Positions 17,486 through 27,142 of a DNA stretch of 64,000 nt are shown here, piece by piece. A program made the translations under genes and the position numbers. Within the stretch, counting starts at the first letter, position 1. Each line of letters opens with the position of its first letter. The DNA comes from Kiritimatiellota bacterium (lineage in GTDB: Bacteria; Verrucomicrobiota; Kiritimatiellia; JAAZAB01), in the NCBI GenBank assembly GCA_026398415.1, contig JAPLSY010000020.1, positions 62,001 to 126,000 of the forward strand, read 5' to 3'. Below the pieces are notes generated by a model that did not search any database, had not been told where the DNA came from, and was given only the letters and a program-made list of their open reading frames with translations.

Positions 17486-18534
17486 ACTACCGGCACAACC
17501 TTCATCTTTTCCTTGATCTTCTCGATCAATTTTTGCTGTATCTCCGGGTGGGCCTTGACCAGTTCAACGGCCGATTCGCGGCCCTGGCCGATGTGTTCGC
17601 CATCCAACGAGAGCCAGGAGCCCTTTTTGTCCAGCACGTTATAATGGATGGCGGCATCCACGATGGAGCCGGCCCAAGAGATGCCCTCGCTGTACAGGAT
17701 GTCGAATTCCGCCTCGATGAACGGCGGGGCCACCTTGTTCTTGACCACTTTGACCTTGGTGTGGTTGCCGACGATCTGGCCGGTGGCGTCCTTGATGAAC
17801 CCGATCTTGCGGATATCCAGTCGCACGGAAGCGTAAAATTTCAGCGCTTTGCCGCCAGGCGTGGTTTCCGGGTTGCCGAACATGATCCCGATTTTTTCCC
17901 GGAGTTGGTTGGTGAAAATACAACAAGTCTTGGAAGTCGAAATGACTGCCGTCAATTTGCGCAACGCCTGGGACATGAGCCGCGCCTGCAGGCCCATCTG
18001 CGGGTCGCCCATCTCACCCTCGATTTCCGCCCGCGGTGTGAGCGCGGCCACGGAATCAATCACCACGACGTCCATGGCGTTACTGCGGATCAGCGTTTCG
18101 GCGATGGTCAGCGCCTCCTCGCCGGAGGAAGGCTGGGACACCAGGAGGTCATCGATGTTCACGCCGATTTTCTTGGCATAGAGCGGATCCATGGCGTGCT
18201 CGGCATCAATGAACGCCGCCACGCCGCCCGCCTTCTGGGCATTGGCGATGACATGCAGGCACAGGGTGGTCTTGCCCGACGATTCCGGCCCGTAAATTTC
18301 GGTGACGCGCCCCCGGGGCAGGCCGCCGATGCCGAGCGCCATGTCGAGCGAGAAGGAGCCGGTGGAAATGCAGGGGATCGCCACTTGGGTGCAGGCATCG
18401 CCCAGGCGCATGATGGCGCCTTCGCCGAACTGTTTCTGGATTTGCGCCAGCACGCTTTCCAGGTCAACCTTGGTATTCTTAGTGTCCTTGGTGTCTTTGA
18501 CTTCTTCCGGTTTGGAGGGTTGTTTGGCAGCCAT
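17482..18534 (-). CDS. recA: RecA recombinase
   Basis: 350 residues from the ATG at 18534, with AAGGAG six bases upstream. The Walker A motif GPESSGKTT (about 82-90), [40 protein letters not shown] and the loop-2 region with [17 protein letters not shown] are canonical. RecA forms the nucleoprotein filament for homologous recombination and SOS induction. The N-terminus carries a short lysine/threonine repeat ([10 protein letters not shown]). No SOS box could be recognised by eye. Translation is coupled to alaS downstream. Confidence 0.98.
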   Translation of the reverse strand: MAAKQPSKPEEVKDTKDTKNTKVDLESVLAQIQKQFGEGAIMRLGDACTQVAIPCISTGSFSLDMALGIGGLPRGRVTEIYGPESSGKTTLCLHVIANAQKAGGVAAFIDAEHAMDPLYAKKIGVNIDDLLVSQPSSGEEALTIAETLIRSNAMDVVVIDSVAALTPRAEIEGEMGDPQMGLQARLMSQALRKLTAVISTSKTCCIFTNQLREKIGIMFGNPETTPGGKALKFYASVRLDIRKIGFIKDATGQIVGNHTKVKVVKNKVAPPFIEAEFDILYSEGISWAGSIVDAAIHYNVLDKKGSWLSLDGEHIGQGRESAVELVKAHPEIQQKLIEKIKEKMKVVPVV

Positions 18535-18623
18535 GAGTTTCTCCTTGCTGTTCACGTGCGTTGGTTGCGATGTGTTTTTATAATTGCTCAATATCCGCGT
18601 TCCGATTGGCACTTTCTTGGCAG

Positions 18624-18788
18624 TGTGTTGAATTCGGTTCTGGAAAAGCTACGGCGATCTCGGGCTGTCTGCGGGCTTGCTCCGCTCGCATGGACACGAG
18701 TCCTATGCTTTGCGTAGCGCGCCCACACCCAGCCCAAGCTTGCCTTGTTTTCCAGAATCCCGCAAGCGGGAAACCGAATTCAACACAC
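18624..18788. mobile_element. MITE-like element with 17-bp terminal inverted repeats, in the recA upstream gap
   Basis: GTGTGTTGAATTCGGTT (18624-18640) reappears as its exact reverse complement at 18772-18788. The next inward words also pair (CTGGAAAA against TTTTCCAG), except that the right arm has an extra CCCGCAAGCGGG hairpin. No target-site duplication is evident and there is no coding capacity. It occupies most of the 387-bp gap (18535-18921) between galE and recA; the rest of that gap shows nothing recognisable. Confidence 0.55.
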
Positions 18789-18921
18789 GGTGACATCCGC
18801 CTTCGCAAATGCGAAGGCGGATAATCTGCTTTTGCCCGTCATTCGATGTTCGGCGTTCGAAATTGGATGATCGATGTTTGCTTTGTCTGTCGTCCGGTGT
18901 CTGCCGTCCGTCGTCTGGCGT

Positions 18922-19896
18922 CTATCTTTGCCCATACCCATACGGGTGGGTGCGATGCCAGGCCCAGGCGGTGCGGACGATTTCTTCCAACTGGCTGTGC
19001 TGCGGCTTCCAGCCGAGTACGCGCCCGGCCTTGGCGGCATCGGCCACGAGACGGGCGGGATCACCCGGTCGGCGCGGTCGTTGCACGATGGGAATGGGAT
19101 GCTCCGTCACCCGGCGCGCCATGTCCACCACCTGCCGCACGGAATAGCCATCGCCCGTACCCAGGTTGACGGCGCCGGTAAAATCCTTGACCAGTGCCAG
19201 ACAATGGGCGCTGGCCAAATCCGCGATGTGAATGTAGTCGCGGATGCAGGTGCCGTCGGGCGTGTCGTAATCGTCGCCGAACAGGTTCACGGCTGCCTGC
19301 TGGCCCAAGGCCACCTTCAAAATATTGGGAATCAGGTGCGATTCCGGGTCGTGGTCCTCGCCGTATTTTTGCGAGGCGCCGCAGGCGTTAAAATAGCGCA
19401 GAAAGACCGTTTGGAAACCATGCAGGCGCTGATACCACGTCAGCACTTTTTCGAACAGGAACTTAGATTCACCGTACGGGTTGGTAGGCGCCTGGGGCGT
19501 ATCCTCCGTGATCGGCGAGCGATCTGGCTGACCGTAGGTGGCGCAGGTGGAGGAAAATACGATCCGGCGCGTGCCCGCCTTCAGCATGGCCTCGGCCAGA
19601 TTGATGCCGCCGCGCAGGTTGTTGCCGAAATAGTACTCGGGGTGTTCCATGGATTCACCCACCAGCGCGTAGGCGGCAAAGTGGACAACGGCCTCCGGCC
19701 GGGTTTGGATCAGGGCGCGCTCGATGGCAGCGCTCTCGCGCAGGTCGCCTGCGATGAACTGCGCGCGGGGGTCCAGGGCTTCGCGATGGCCGCGCTCCAG
19801 GTTATCGAACACGGTCACGACGTGGCCGTCATCGAGGAGCCGTTCGGCCGTGACACTGCCGATATAACCGGCGCCGCCTGTAACCAGAATTTTCAT
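18922..19896 (-). CDS. galE: UDP-glucose 4-epimerase
   Basis: 324 residues from the ATG at 19896. The Rossmann motif MKILVTGGAGYIGS binds NAD; the catalytic triad region shows SSTCATYG and NPYGESKFLFEK (YxxxK). The substrate-binding DGTCIRDYIHIADLASAH and LGTGDGYSVRQV are typical of GalE. It interconverts UDP-glucose and UDP-galactose, feeding LPS and galactose metabolism. The gene follows tsf after 7 bp, so it is probably the third gene of an rpsB-tsf-galE transcript, an uncommon partner for the translation genes. It connects the housekeeping block to the nearby LPS genes. Confidence 0.94.
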   Translation of the reverse strand: MKILVTGGAGYIGSVTAERLLDDGHVVTVFDNLERGHREALDPRAQFIAGDLRESAAIERALIQTRPEAVVHFAAYALVGESMEHPEYYFGNNLRGGINLAEAMLKAGTRRIVFSSTCATYGQPDRSPITEDTPQAPTNPYGESKFLFEKVLTWYQRLHGFQTVFLRYFNACGASQKYGEDHDPESHLIPNILKVALGQQAAVNLFGDDYDTPDGTCIRDYIHIADLASAHCLALVKDFTGAVNLGTGDGYSVRQVVDMARRVTEHPIPIVQRPRRPGDPARLVADAAKAGRVLGWKPQHSQLEEIVRTAWAWHRTHPYGYGQR

Positions 19897-19903
19897 GGCG
19901 GGG

Positions 19904-20749
19904 CTATCCGATCGCTTCGCCGATCTGGAAGCGGGCAAAGCGCCGCACAGTGAGGATATCGCCTGCGAGGCCGCCTTTTTCCTTCAGCAGGGCGGTAATG
20001 GTTTTGGTCGGGTCCTTGATGAACGGCTGATCCACCAGGCACTCCTGTTCGTAATACTTTTTCATCTTGCCGTCCACGATCTTATCCAGGATGGCGGCCG
20101 GCTTGCCTTTGACCTGCTTGGCGCAAATATCGCGCTCGGCGGCGATGACGTCGGCCGGAACGCCCTGGCGGTCCAGGAACCGGGGATTGGCGGCGGCGAT
20201 CTGCAGACACAAATCCTTGATGGTTTCCAGGAATACCGGGTTTGTCGTGGTCGCGGCCTGCTGACAGCCCGCTTCCAGCAGCACGCCGAGCATACTGCCG
20301 TGGTGGATGTAGCTCGTCACCGCGCCTAAGCCCTGCAGGGCATAGCGAAGCGCGCGCCGCGCGATAATATTTTCGCCCGTTTCGGCGATCTTGGCCGTGA
20401 CTTCGTCCTTGGCGGCTTCGGCCAAGTTGATGTCGTTAGCGGCGGCCTTTTCCGCCAAGATCTGTACAAAGGTCCGGAACCCTGGACTTTTTGCCGCGAA
20501 GTCGGTTTCGCAATTCACCTCGATCAGGCTGCCCGCCTGTCCGTTGCCGACAATCGCCGAGGCGATCACGCCCTGATTGGCCGCCCGGGTAGATTTCTTT
20601 GCCGCGATGGCGACGCCGCGCTCGCGCAGGATCTTAATGGCCGCGGCTTTGTCGCCCTTGGTCTCGACCAGGGCCCGCTTGCATTCCATCATGCCCACGT
20701 TGGTTTCTTCGCGCAGTTCCTTAACCAATGCCGCTGAAATTTCCGTCAT
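19904..20749 (-). CDS. tsf: Elongation factor Ts
   Basis: 281 residues, normal for EF-Ts. The N-terminal motif VKELREETNVGMMECKRALV and the downstream VIASAIVGNGQAGSLIEVNCETDF are canonical for the UBA-like domain and the core that recycles EF-Tu by GDP release. It follows rpsB after 87 bp on the same strand, the standard bacterial order, and precedes galE. Confidence 0.97.
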   Translation of the reverse strand: MTEISAALVKELREETNVGMMECKRALVETKGDKAAAIKILRERGVAIAAKKSTRAANQGVIASAIVGNGQAGSLIEVNCETDFAAKSPGFRTFVQILAEKAAANDINLAEAAKDEVTAKIAETGENIIARRALRYALQGLGAVTSYIHHGSMLGVLLEAGCQQAATTTNPVFLETIKDLCLQIAAANPRFLDRQGVPADVIAAERDICAKQVKGKPAAILDKIVDGKMKKYYEQECLVDQPFIKDPTKTITALLKEKGGLAGDILTVRRFARFQIGEAIG

Positions 20750-20836
20750 AACGTGCGTTCCTTAATTAAATTTATAAGAATTCAAAGACGCGGCAACAGA
20801 GTGCCGTGGCTACAGTAAGAACTTTCCGAAACTGAA

Positions 20837-21784
20837 TCAGGCCGACTTGGGGTCAGCCGCCGGGGCTTCCGGCTTTTCGGCCGCTTCGGTTTTCGTGTCC
20901 GCTTCCTTTTCCGCTGCCGATGCGCCCCGATCATGCGGTCGTCCGCCTCTGCCGCCGCCGCGCCGCGGCCGGCGATCATCCCCCCGTTCCTTGCGCGCCC
21001 TGGGGCGCGAAGCTTCCGTGGCGGGCCGCTCCTTTGCCGCGGCTTCTGCGGCGGCCTTTTCCTGGGCCCGCACCACGGCGAAGTCGGCTTCGGCCTTGAT
21101 GATGGCCTCGGTCATGACATTGACGATCAACTTGATCGCGCGGGTCGAGTCGTCATTGCCGGGAATGGGATACTTGATCGGATCGGGATCGGTGTTCGTA
21201 TCCACGATGGCGATTACGGGAATGCCCATCCGATTGGCTTCCCTGACGGCAATGGCTTCGCGGTTCACGTCCACGACCATGAGCGCGCCCGGCATACCCG
21301 CGAGGTTGGCGATACCGCTCAGGTTACGCTCAAGGCGCGCCTGCTCGTGCCGCAGGCGGGAAGCTTCCTTCTGGGGCATGGAGGCCAGGGACCCGTTCGT
21401 GTCGAGCTCCTGGATTTTACGCATGCGCCGGACACTGCTGGCGATGTTCTGGTTGTTGGTGAGCGTGCCGCCCAGCCAGCGGCTAATGATGTAATGGTGG
21501 CCGCAGCGGGTGGCCGCTTCCTTGATGATCTCCTGGGCCGCTTTCTTGGTGCCCACGAAGAGAATGCCCTTGCCGTGGGCGACGGTTTCATAAACGAAGC
21601 GCTGGGCTTCCCGCAACTGGGAAAGGCTCTTGGCCAGGTCAATGATGTAAATTCCGCCGCGCTTGGCGAAAATAAAGCGCTTCATCTTCGGGTTCCACCG
21701 TTTGCTTTGGTGGCCGAAGTGCAGGCCGGCATCCAACAGATCGTTGACGGTGACGGTTAAAGACAATTCGTTCGTATCAGCCAC
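20837..21784 (-). CDS. rpsB: Ribosomal protein S2 with long low-complexity C-terminal tail
   Basis: 315 residues from a GTG at 21782-21784 with AAGGAGG six bases upstream. The core is canonical: LLDAGLHFGHQSKRWNPKMK, FAKRGGIYIIDLAKS, SRWLGGTLTNN, and the C-terminal IPVIAIVDTNTDPDPIKYPI. Bacterial S2 is usually about 240 residues. Here some 70 more residues follow, first arginine/glycine-rich (RRPRRGGGRGGRPHDRG), then acidic and alanine/proline-rich. The extension is in frame and continuous with the core. The gene heads rpsB-tsf-galE, and the leader carries two hairpins. Confidence 0.95.
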   Translation of the reverse strand: MADTNELSLTVTVNDLLDAGLHFGHQSKRWNPKMKRFIFAKRGGIYIIDLAKSLSQLREAQRFVYETVAHGKGILFVGTKKAAQEIIKEAATRCGHHYIISRWLGGTLTNNQNIASSVRRMRKIQELDTNGSLASMPQKEASRLRHEQARLERNLSGIANLAGMPGALMVVDVNREAIAVREANRMGIPVIAIVDTNTDPDPIKYPIPGNDDSTRAIKLIVNVMTEAIIKAEADFAVVRAQEKAAAEAAAKERPATEASRPRARKERGDDRRPRRGGGRGGRPHDRGASAAEKEADTKTEAAEKPEAPAADPKSA

Positions 21785-21841
21785 AGGTCCTCCTTGTTGG
21801 TTCCTTTTCTCGCAGAGAATCGGAACAATCCGCTTTGGTTC

Positions 21842-21890
21842 TCCCCCGTGGCACGGGGGAACACTCGCTTCCGTCCCAATCCGGTTGGGA
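21842..21890 (-). promoter_or_regulatory. rpsB leader hairpins
   Basis: Two stem-loops lie in the rpsB 5' leader: TCCCCCGT/ACGGGGGA around GCC (21842-21860, 8-bp stem) and TCCCAA/TTGGGA (21874-21890, 6-bp stem, five-base loop). In several bacteria S2 represses its own operon by binding the rpsB leader. These stems are about 60-100 bases upstream of the start codon and could serve that purpose. No match to a named leader motif could be tested. Confidence 0.4.
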
Positions 21891-22013
21891 CTCAATGAGC
21901 GCACACCGTACCACATCCCTCCCGGAACGCAAGCGGAAAATTAGACGCCGATTATTAGTTGCTTTTATCCGGCGGTGTGAATACTTTAAACGCAAGCGTT
22001 CAGATAACCGGTC

Positions 22014-23198
22014 ATGCATGACAAATCCCATAGCCTGTTAATTCGCGACGGTCAGGTCCTGATGAGCGACGGATCGTTGCGCACGACATCGCTGCTCATC
22101 CGTGACGGGCGCATTGCCGCCATCGGCGCGGAGCAATCCGCCGATACCATTCTGGATGCCGCCGGTAATTACGTGCTGCCGGGCTTGATTGATATTCATA
22201 CCCATGGGATCGGGGAGGATTCGGCCATCGGGTCGTTACCGCATTATGCCGCGCGCGAAGCCGTTGCCGGCGCCACCACGTTCCTGCCCACGCTGTTCGG
22301 GCCGCCCGATGAAACCTGTGCCCACCTCCAGCGCCATTTGCGCGAAACCGATAACCTGCGGCGCGTGCCCCAAGTGGGTGGTTTCAGGCTGGAGTCGCCG
22401 TACCTGGCCGATGCCAGCGCCGGCTTGCCGCGCGATTGTGCGCCGATTACACCTCAATTAACGGAGCGCCTTTGGCAGGCAGGGGCGGGGCATATCCGCA
22501 TCTGGGACCTGTCGCCGGAACTGCCCGGCGCTCCCGAGGCCATTAAGCAGTTAAGCCGGCTGGGCGTTGTCTGCAGTCTGGCGCATACAACGGCCACGAT
22601 CGAGCAGGCGCGCGCCGCCGTTGAGGCCGGCGCCCGGTTGGTAACCCATCTTTTCGACGTCTTTCCCATGCCGCCCATGACGGAATTGGGCGTCTATCCG
22701 GCCGGGTTGACCGATTACCTGTTGATGGAAGACCGGGTGGTATGCGAAATCATTCCCGACGGTACGCACGTGCCGCCCCTGCTGGTTGAAAAAACTTTCC
22801 GGTGTAAACCGCCGGGTGGCCTGGTCTTTATAACCGACAGCAACTACGGGTCCGGTCTGCCGCCCGGCGAATACGATCTTCCGCAGGCCTGGGGCCGCGT
22901 CAAAATCACAAGTCCCTATGACGGCATTCGGCTCATGGAGAGGGACATGGAACTGGCTTCGAGCGCCTTGACGCCCGTGGATGCCTTCCGCAGTGCGGTC
23001 CAGCGTTTCGGCAAGGATCTGGCAACGGCCAGCCGCGTGTGCTCGCGCAATCCGGCCCGACTGTTGGGCTTGAACAAGGGCGAAATCGCCATCGGACGGG
23101 ACGGGGACCTCGTTATTCTGGATTCAGCACTGCATGTGCGGACAACCATCGCGGGCGGGGTTGTCATCTACCACGCGGGCCAGGATGCGGCGATCTGA
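22014..23198 (+). CDS. nagA: N-acetylglucosamine-6-phosphate deacetylase-like amidohydrolase
   Basis: 394 residues. The amidohydrolase barrel shows IDIHTHG (H62, H64), the metal-binding E127 in RLESPYL, H191 in SLAHTTATI, H212 in VTHLFDVFP and the catalytic D275 in FITDSN. These follow the NagA pattern (HxH, E, H, THLFN, TDA), with small changes at THLFD and TDSN. NagA removes acetate from GlcNAc-6-phosphate. It is transcribed divergently from rpsB and 60 bp ahead of a GH116 enzyme, which suggests amino-sugar or glycan breakdown. The substitutions leave room for a related N-acyl sugar substrate. Confidence 0.85.
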   Translation: MHDKSHSLLIRDGQVLMSDGSLRTTSLLIRDGRIAAIGAEQSADTILDAAGNYVLPGLIDIHTHGIGEDSAIGSLPHYAAREAVAGATTFLPTLFGPPDETCAHLQRHLRETDNLRRVPQVGGFRLESPYLADASAGLPRDCAPITPQLTERLWQAGAGHIRIWDLSPELPGAPEAIKQLSRLGVVCSLAHTTATIEQARAAVEAGARLVTHLFDVFPMPPMTELGVYPAGLTDYLLMEDRVVCEIIPDGTHVPPLLVEKTFRCKPPGGLVFITDSNYGSGLPPGEYDLPQAWGRVKITSPYDGIRLMERDMELASSALTPVDAFRSAVQRFGKDLATASRVCSRNPARLLGLNKGEIAIGRDGDLVILDSALHVRTTIAGGVVIYHAGQDAAI

Positions 23199-23258
23199 GT
23201 AACTTAAACTGAATCGGTGACGGATTTAATAACTGCCAAGACCAAACAAGGAGATGCT

Positions 23259-25799
23259 ATGCGCCTGAATCCGACCTGGCCCGTGTTGAAGCGTTATGAC
23301 CAAGCGCACCTGCGCCGCATTGCGTTGCCGCTGGGCGGCATCGGCACGGGCACGGTGTCGCTGGGCGGTCGCGGCGACCTGCGCGACTGGGAGATCGTCA
23401 ACCGCCCGGCCAAGGGTTTCCAACCTACGCGCACTTTTTTTGCCATCCATGCCGCAGCGGCGGGCAAGCCGGCCATTACCAAAATATTGGAGGGCCCGAT
23501 TGATTTGGAGCTGTATGCCGGATCCAGCGGTTGCGAAGCTTACAATCATCATTTCCCTCGTTTTAGCCGGTGTTCCTTTCACGCCGCCTATCCCCTGGCC
23601 CAGATTTTATTGGCGGACGCGGCCATGCCGGTCGCGGTGCGTATGGAAGCGTTCAATCCCCTGGTTCCGGCGGATGCCGATGCCAGCGGCATACCCGTGG
23701 CCGTCCTGCGATTCGTCGTGCGGAATATCACGTCCCGCCGCGTGCACGCTGCCCTCTGTGGCAACTTGAATAATTTCATCGGTACCGACGGGCAGGCCGG
23801 GAAGTCCTGCCGCAATATTAACCGCTTCCGCCGCACCGCCGGTCTGACGGGTATCGACATGCGTTCAAAAGGCGTCGCGTTGCGTGCCGAGCAGTTCGGA
23901 ACGCTGGCGCTGGCCACCACGGCGACCGGCGGTGTTTCGTATCGGACGCGCTGGCTCCCCGGTCAATGGGGGGAGGGCCTGCTTAATTTCTGGGATGATT
24001 TCAGCGCCGACGGCCGGATCGATCAAGTGGCCGACGCACCCGGCGACAACCCGCAGGCTTCCTTGGCCGTCGCGTTCGATCTGCCGCCGCATGCTGAAAA
24101 AGCGATCACGTTTCTGCTGGCCTGGCATTTTCCGAATCGGCAGACCTGGACGCCGGAAAAGCCGAAAGTTCCCGCCAAAGAACCGGCCTGTGCCGGCGAG
24201 CCGGATGCCGATCCGCGCAACCGTGTGGGCAATTATTACACCACTCGGTATGCCGACGCCTGGGAAGTGGCGCGGAGCACGGCGCGCCATCTGCCGGAAC
24301 TGGAAAATAAAACCGTGGCCTTTGTAAATGCGTTCTGTGAATCGGATCTGCCGTCCGCCGTCAAGGAAGCCGCCTTGTTCAACGTGTCCACCTTGCGCAG
24401 TCAGACCTGTTTCCGCACCGAGGACGGCTATCTGTTCGGCTACGAGGGCTGCGGCCCGAAATGCGGTTGTTGCCTGGGGTCCTGCACACATGTCTGGAAT
24501 TACGAACAAGCCACCGCCTTTTTGTTCGGACAACTGGCCTGCGGCATGCGCACCATCGAGTTCGAGCATGCCACCGATAAGCAGGGCTTCATGAGTTTTC
24601 GCGTCGCCCTGCCGCTGCGCCGCGCCCGCGAAATCAGGACGGCTGCGGCCGATGGCCAGATGGGCTGTCTCATGAAACTCTACCGCGATTGGCAGTTGAG
24701 CGGCGACGACGCTCTGCTGAAACGACTCTGGCCGAAGGCCCGCCAAGCGCTGGAGTTCTGCTGGATCAAGGGCGGCTGGGATGCGGACCGGGACGGCGTC
24801 ATGGAAGGGTGTCAGCACAATACCATGGATGTGGAATATTTCGGGCCCAACCCGCAGATGGGCTTCTGGTACTTAGGCGCCTTGCGCGCGGTCGAGGAGA
24901 TGGCCGCCTACCTGGGCGAGCGCGAGTTTGCAGCCACTTGCCGGGACCTGTTTGAGCGCGGGCGGACCTGGCTGGATGCGCATCTGTTCAATGGCGAATA
25001 CTATGAGCATGAAATCCGCCCGCCCAGGGGCGCGCCCATTGCGCCGGGGTTGCAGGTCGGCATGGGTGCCAAAAACCTGGCCAAGCCGAAATTCCAGCTC
25101 GGGGCCGGTTGTCTGGTGGATCAGCTCGTCGGCCAGTTCCTGGCGCACGTTTGTGGACTGGGGTACCTGGCGGACCACCGCCATATGCGCCGCACTTTGC
25201 AAAGCATCATGAAATATAATTTTCAGGAAAACCTGTTCACGCACTTCAATTTCATGCGGTCGTTTGCCCTGCAGGAGGAGCAGGGCTTGTTGATGGCCAC
25301 GTATCCGCGCGGCCGCCGTCCGGAGGTTCCCTTTCCCTATGCCACGGAAATCATGACCGGCTTCGAATATACCGCCGCCGTGCATATGCTCTACGAGGGC
25401 TTGCGCGCCGACGGCCTTCGTTGTATTCAGGCTGTGCGTGCCCGCCACGATGGCTGGAAACGCAATCCGTTCAATGAGCCCGAATGCGGCAACCACTACA
25501 GCCGGGCTATGGCCGCGTGGGGCGCCGTGCTCGCGTTAACCGGCTTTCAGTATTCGGGCGTGAATCAAGCCATGCAGTTCAAGGCCCAGCGGGGAAAGTT
25601 TTTCTGGTCCAACGGCTATGCCTGGGGTACCTGCCGTCTGAAAAAGAGCGCTGCCGGATGGAACGTCACGCTGAATGTGCTTCATGGCGCATTGAAACTC
25701 AGGACGTTTACTTTGCCGGGTGCCGGCTCGGTCGCGTTGGAGCGCCCAGCGATGCTGAAGGCGGGCCATCCGCTGGCCATGAAGATAAAGCCGGTTTGA
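23259..25799 (+). CDS. GH116 family glycosidase (GBA2-like)
   Basis: 846 residues from the ATG at 23259, preceded by AAGGAG; an upstream in-frame start at 23217 lacks a ribosome site. The N-terminal domain has RRIALPLGGIGTGTVSLGG, typical of GH116. The (alpha/alpha)6 domain has SCTHVWNYEQATAFLFG, DRDGVMEGCQHNTMD and VEYFGPN, where E526 matches the family nucleophile. GH116 enzymes act on beta-glucosides or beta-xylosides. No signal peptide is visible, so it is probably cytoplasmic and acts on imported oligosaccharides. It runs convergent with the sugar-isomerase-like gene, with 23 bp between them. Confidence 0.88.
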   Translation: MRLNPTWPVLKRYDQAHLRRIALPLGGIGTGTVSLGGRGDLRDWEIVNRPAKGFQPTRTFFAIHAAAAGKPAITKILEGPIDLELYAGSSGCEAYNHHFPRFSRCSFHAAYPLAQILLADAAMPVAVRMEAFNPLVPADADASGIPVAVLRFVVRNITSRRVHAALCGNLNNFIGTDGQAGKSCRNINRFRRTAGLTGIDMRSKGVALRAEQFGTLALATTATGGVSYRTRWLPGQWGEGLLNFWDDFSADGRIDQVADAPGDNPQASLAVAFDLPPHAEKAITFLLAWHFPNRQTWTPEKPKVPAKEPACAGEPDADPRNRVGNYYTTRYADAWEVARSTARHLPELENKTVAFVNAFCESDLPSAVKEAALFNVSTLRSQTCFRTEDGYLFGYEGCGPKCGCCLGSCTHVWNYEQATAFLFGQLACGMRTIEFEHATDKQGFMSFRVALPLRRAREIRTAAADGQMGCLMKLYRDWQLSGDDALLKRLWPKARQALEFCWIKGGWDADRDGVMEGCQHNTMDVEYFGPNPQMGFWYLGALRAVEEMAAYLGEREFAATCRDLFERGRTWLDAHLFNGEYYEHEIRPPRGAPIAPGLQVGMGAKNLAKPKFQLGAGCLVDQLVGQFLAHVCGLGYLADHRHMRRTLQSIMKYNFQENLFTHFNFMRSFALQEEQGLLMATYPRGRRPEVPFPYATEIMTGFEYTAAVHMLYEGLRADGLRCIQAVRARHDGWKRNPFNEPECGNHYSRAMAAWGAVLALTGFQYSGVNQAMQFKAQRGKFFWSNGYAWGTCRLKKSAAGWNVTLNVLHGALKLRTFTLPGAGSVALERPAMLKAGHPLAMKIKPV

Positions 25800-25822
25800 G
25801 GTTCTAACCGACCGCAATAAGT

Positions 25823-27139
25823 TTATAGCCGAATCAGGCGCAGGCCACGCCCCGTGATTGCCGCCCAATCGTTGAGTTCGGCCGCCACGTGGCCGTAACC
25901 GGCCATCCAATGGTGCCCGATGCCTTCGTCATGAATCCACGCGATGATCTCGCGGACCGGCGGCTGGAATTTGACGCGCAGCGGATTGCCCGGGAAAACC
26001 ATGTCCGTTGCCAAAGCTTCGCCTTCCAGCACGGCCAGTTGATAGCCATCGCCCGAAGGCATCAGATTGATAAGCGTCACCGGGCCGACCTTGGCCGGGA
26101 ACAGCGAGCAGACGCCCTGGTTCGCCAGGCGCACCGGCGCCAGGGTAATATCCTTCTGCCGTTCCGCCAGCGCATAGGAGCCGGAGCCGCAATGGCTGAA
26201 CACAACGCTTTCGTCCGTCATGGGATCCAGCCAGTCGGTATTATGCACCGGCTGGCCGGTGAGCAGGGTCAACATCAGCATGCCCACCACGCCATTGACA
26301 TCGCCCTCGCATCCGATGAGAATCCCTTCGTCCGCCAGCAATGACGCCGCCAGGCAGGCATAGCCCATGAAATCCGGGTAGCATCCGAACGCCAGGCCGG
26401 ACAGGCCTTCCCGCTGGACGACCTGCCGGATGGCCAACGTCATGCCGGCCGCAAACTGACCGGCATCATCGGGAACTTTGACAACTCCGGCCGACGACTT
26501 GACCTGGCTCCATAATGATTGCTTTTCGGCCTGGTCCGTTGCACGCGCGTTATTCAGCAAACCGACCATGTCCACCGGCACAACCCTGGGGCCAATCGTT
26601 TTTTTCAAGGCGAATTCATTCACGGCGACTTCTGACATACCGCGGACCCGCTGACCGGCCAATCCGATCCGCGCGCGGCGCAATCGTCGGAACAAAGCGG
26701 CGGCGCGAAGGAAGTTCATGGCACGTTCCAGATTAGCGCCTTTTTTAATCGGGCCGAAGACCGTCATGCCGGGTTTTTCAAGCTGTTTCAAGCAGGCGGT
26801 GACCTGCTGAGTGCCGCACAAGGCGCCCGTTTCCATGCCGGGCAGGGGCCAGAACAGGACGGGCACGTCGCTTTCCTCGATCAGATCAAAAACCAGGTAG
26901 TCCTCGAACCAGCTGGCGGCCGCCAGAACCACGGCAGCGACATGCGCTTCCGTCAGTTTGCGCCCGGCGGCCGCCGCCGCATCAGGAGTATTGATGGAGC
27001 CCAGCGTAACCACGTCACAACCGGCTTGCTGCAGCAACCCGGCTAAATCCTCAGCCGCCTTGAGGGCGCGATCGGCGCCGACTTCCATGGGACTCGACAG
27101 TGTTGCGACGCCGATACGCGGCGACAATGATGATTGCAT
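25823..27139 (-). CDS. L-fucose/L-arabinose isomerase-fold protein
   Basis: 438 residues, no signal peptide. The N-terminus RIGVATLSSPMEVGADRALK and the middle VPVLFWPLPGMETGALCGTQ fit the FucI/AraA-like family: an N-terminal Rossmann-like part followed by the isomerase C-terminal domain with GCEGDVNGVVGMLMLTLLTG and GYGHVAAEL. Members isomerise aldoses to ketoses with a divalent metal, but many cluster proteins of this type are uncharacterised. The substrate cannot be read from sequence. It lies at the 3' end of the long minus-strand glycan gene series. Confidence 0.8.
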   Translation of the reverse strand: MQSSLSPRIGVATLSSPMEVGADRALKAAEDLAGLLQQAGCDVVTLGSINTPDAAAAAGRKLTEAHVAAVVLAAASWFEDYLVFDLIEESDVPVLFWPLPGMETGALCGTQQVTACLKQLEKPGMTVFGPIKKGANLERAMNFLRAAALFRRLRRARIGLAGQRVRGMSEVAVNEFALKKTIGPRVVPVDMVGLLNNARATDQAEKQSLWSQVKSSAGVVKVPDDAGQFAAGMTLAIRQVVQREGLSGLAFGCYPDFMGYACLAASLLADEGILIGCEGDVNGVVGMLMLTLLTGQPVHNTDWLDPMTDESVVFSHCGSGSYALAERQKDITLAPVRLANQGVCSLFPAKVGPVTLINLMPSGDGYQLAVLEGEALATDMVFPGNPLRVKFQPPVREIIAWIHDEGIGHHWMAGYGHVAAELNDWAAITGRGLRLIRL

Positions 27140-27142
27140 AGA

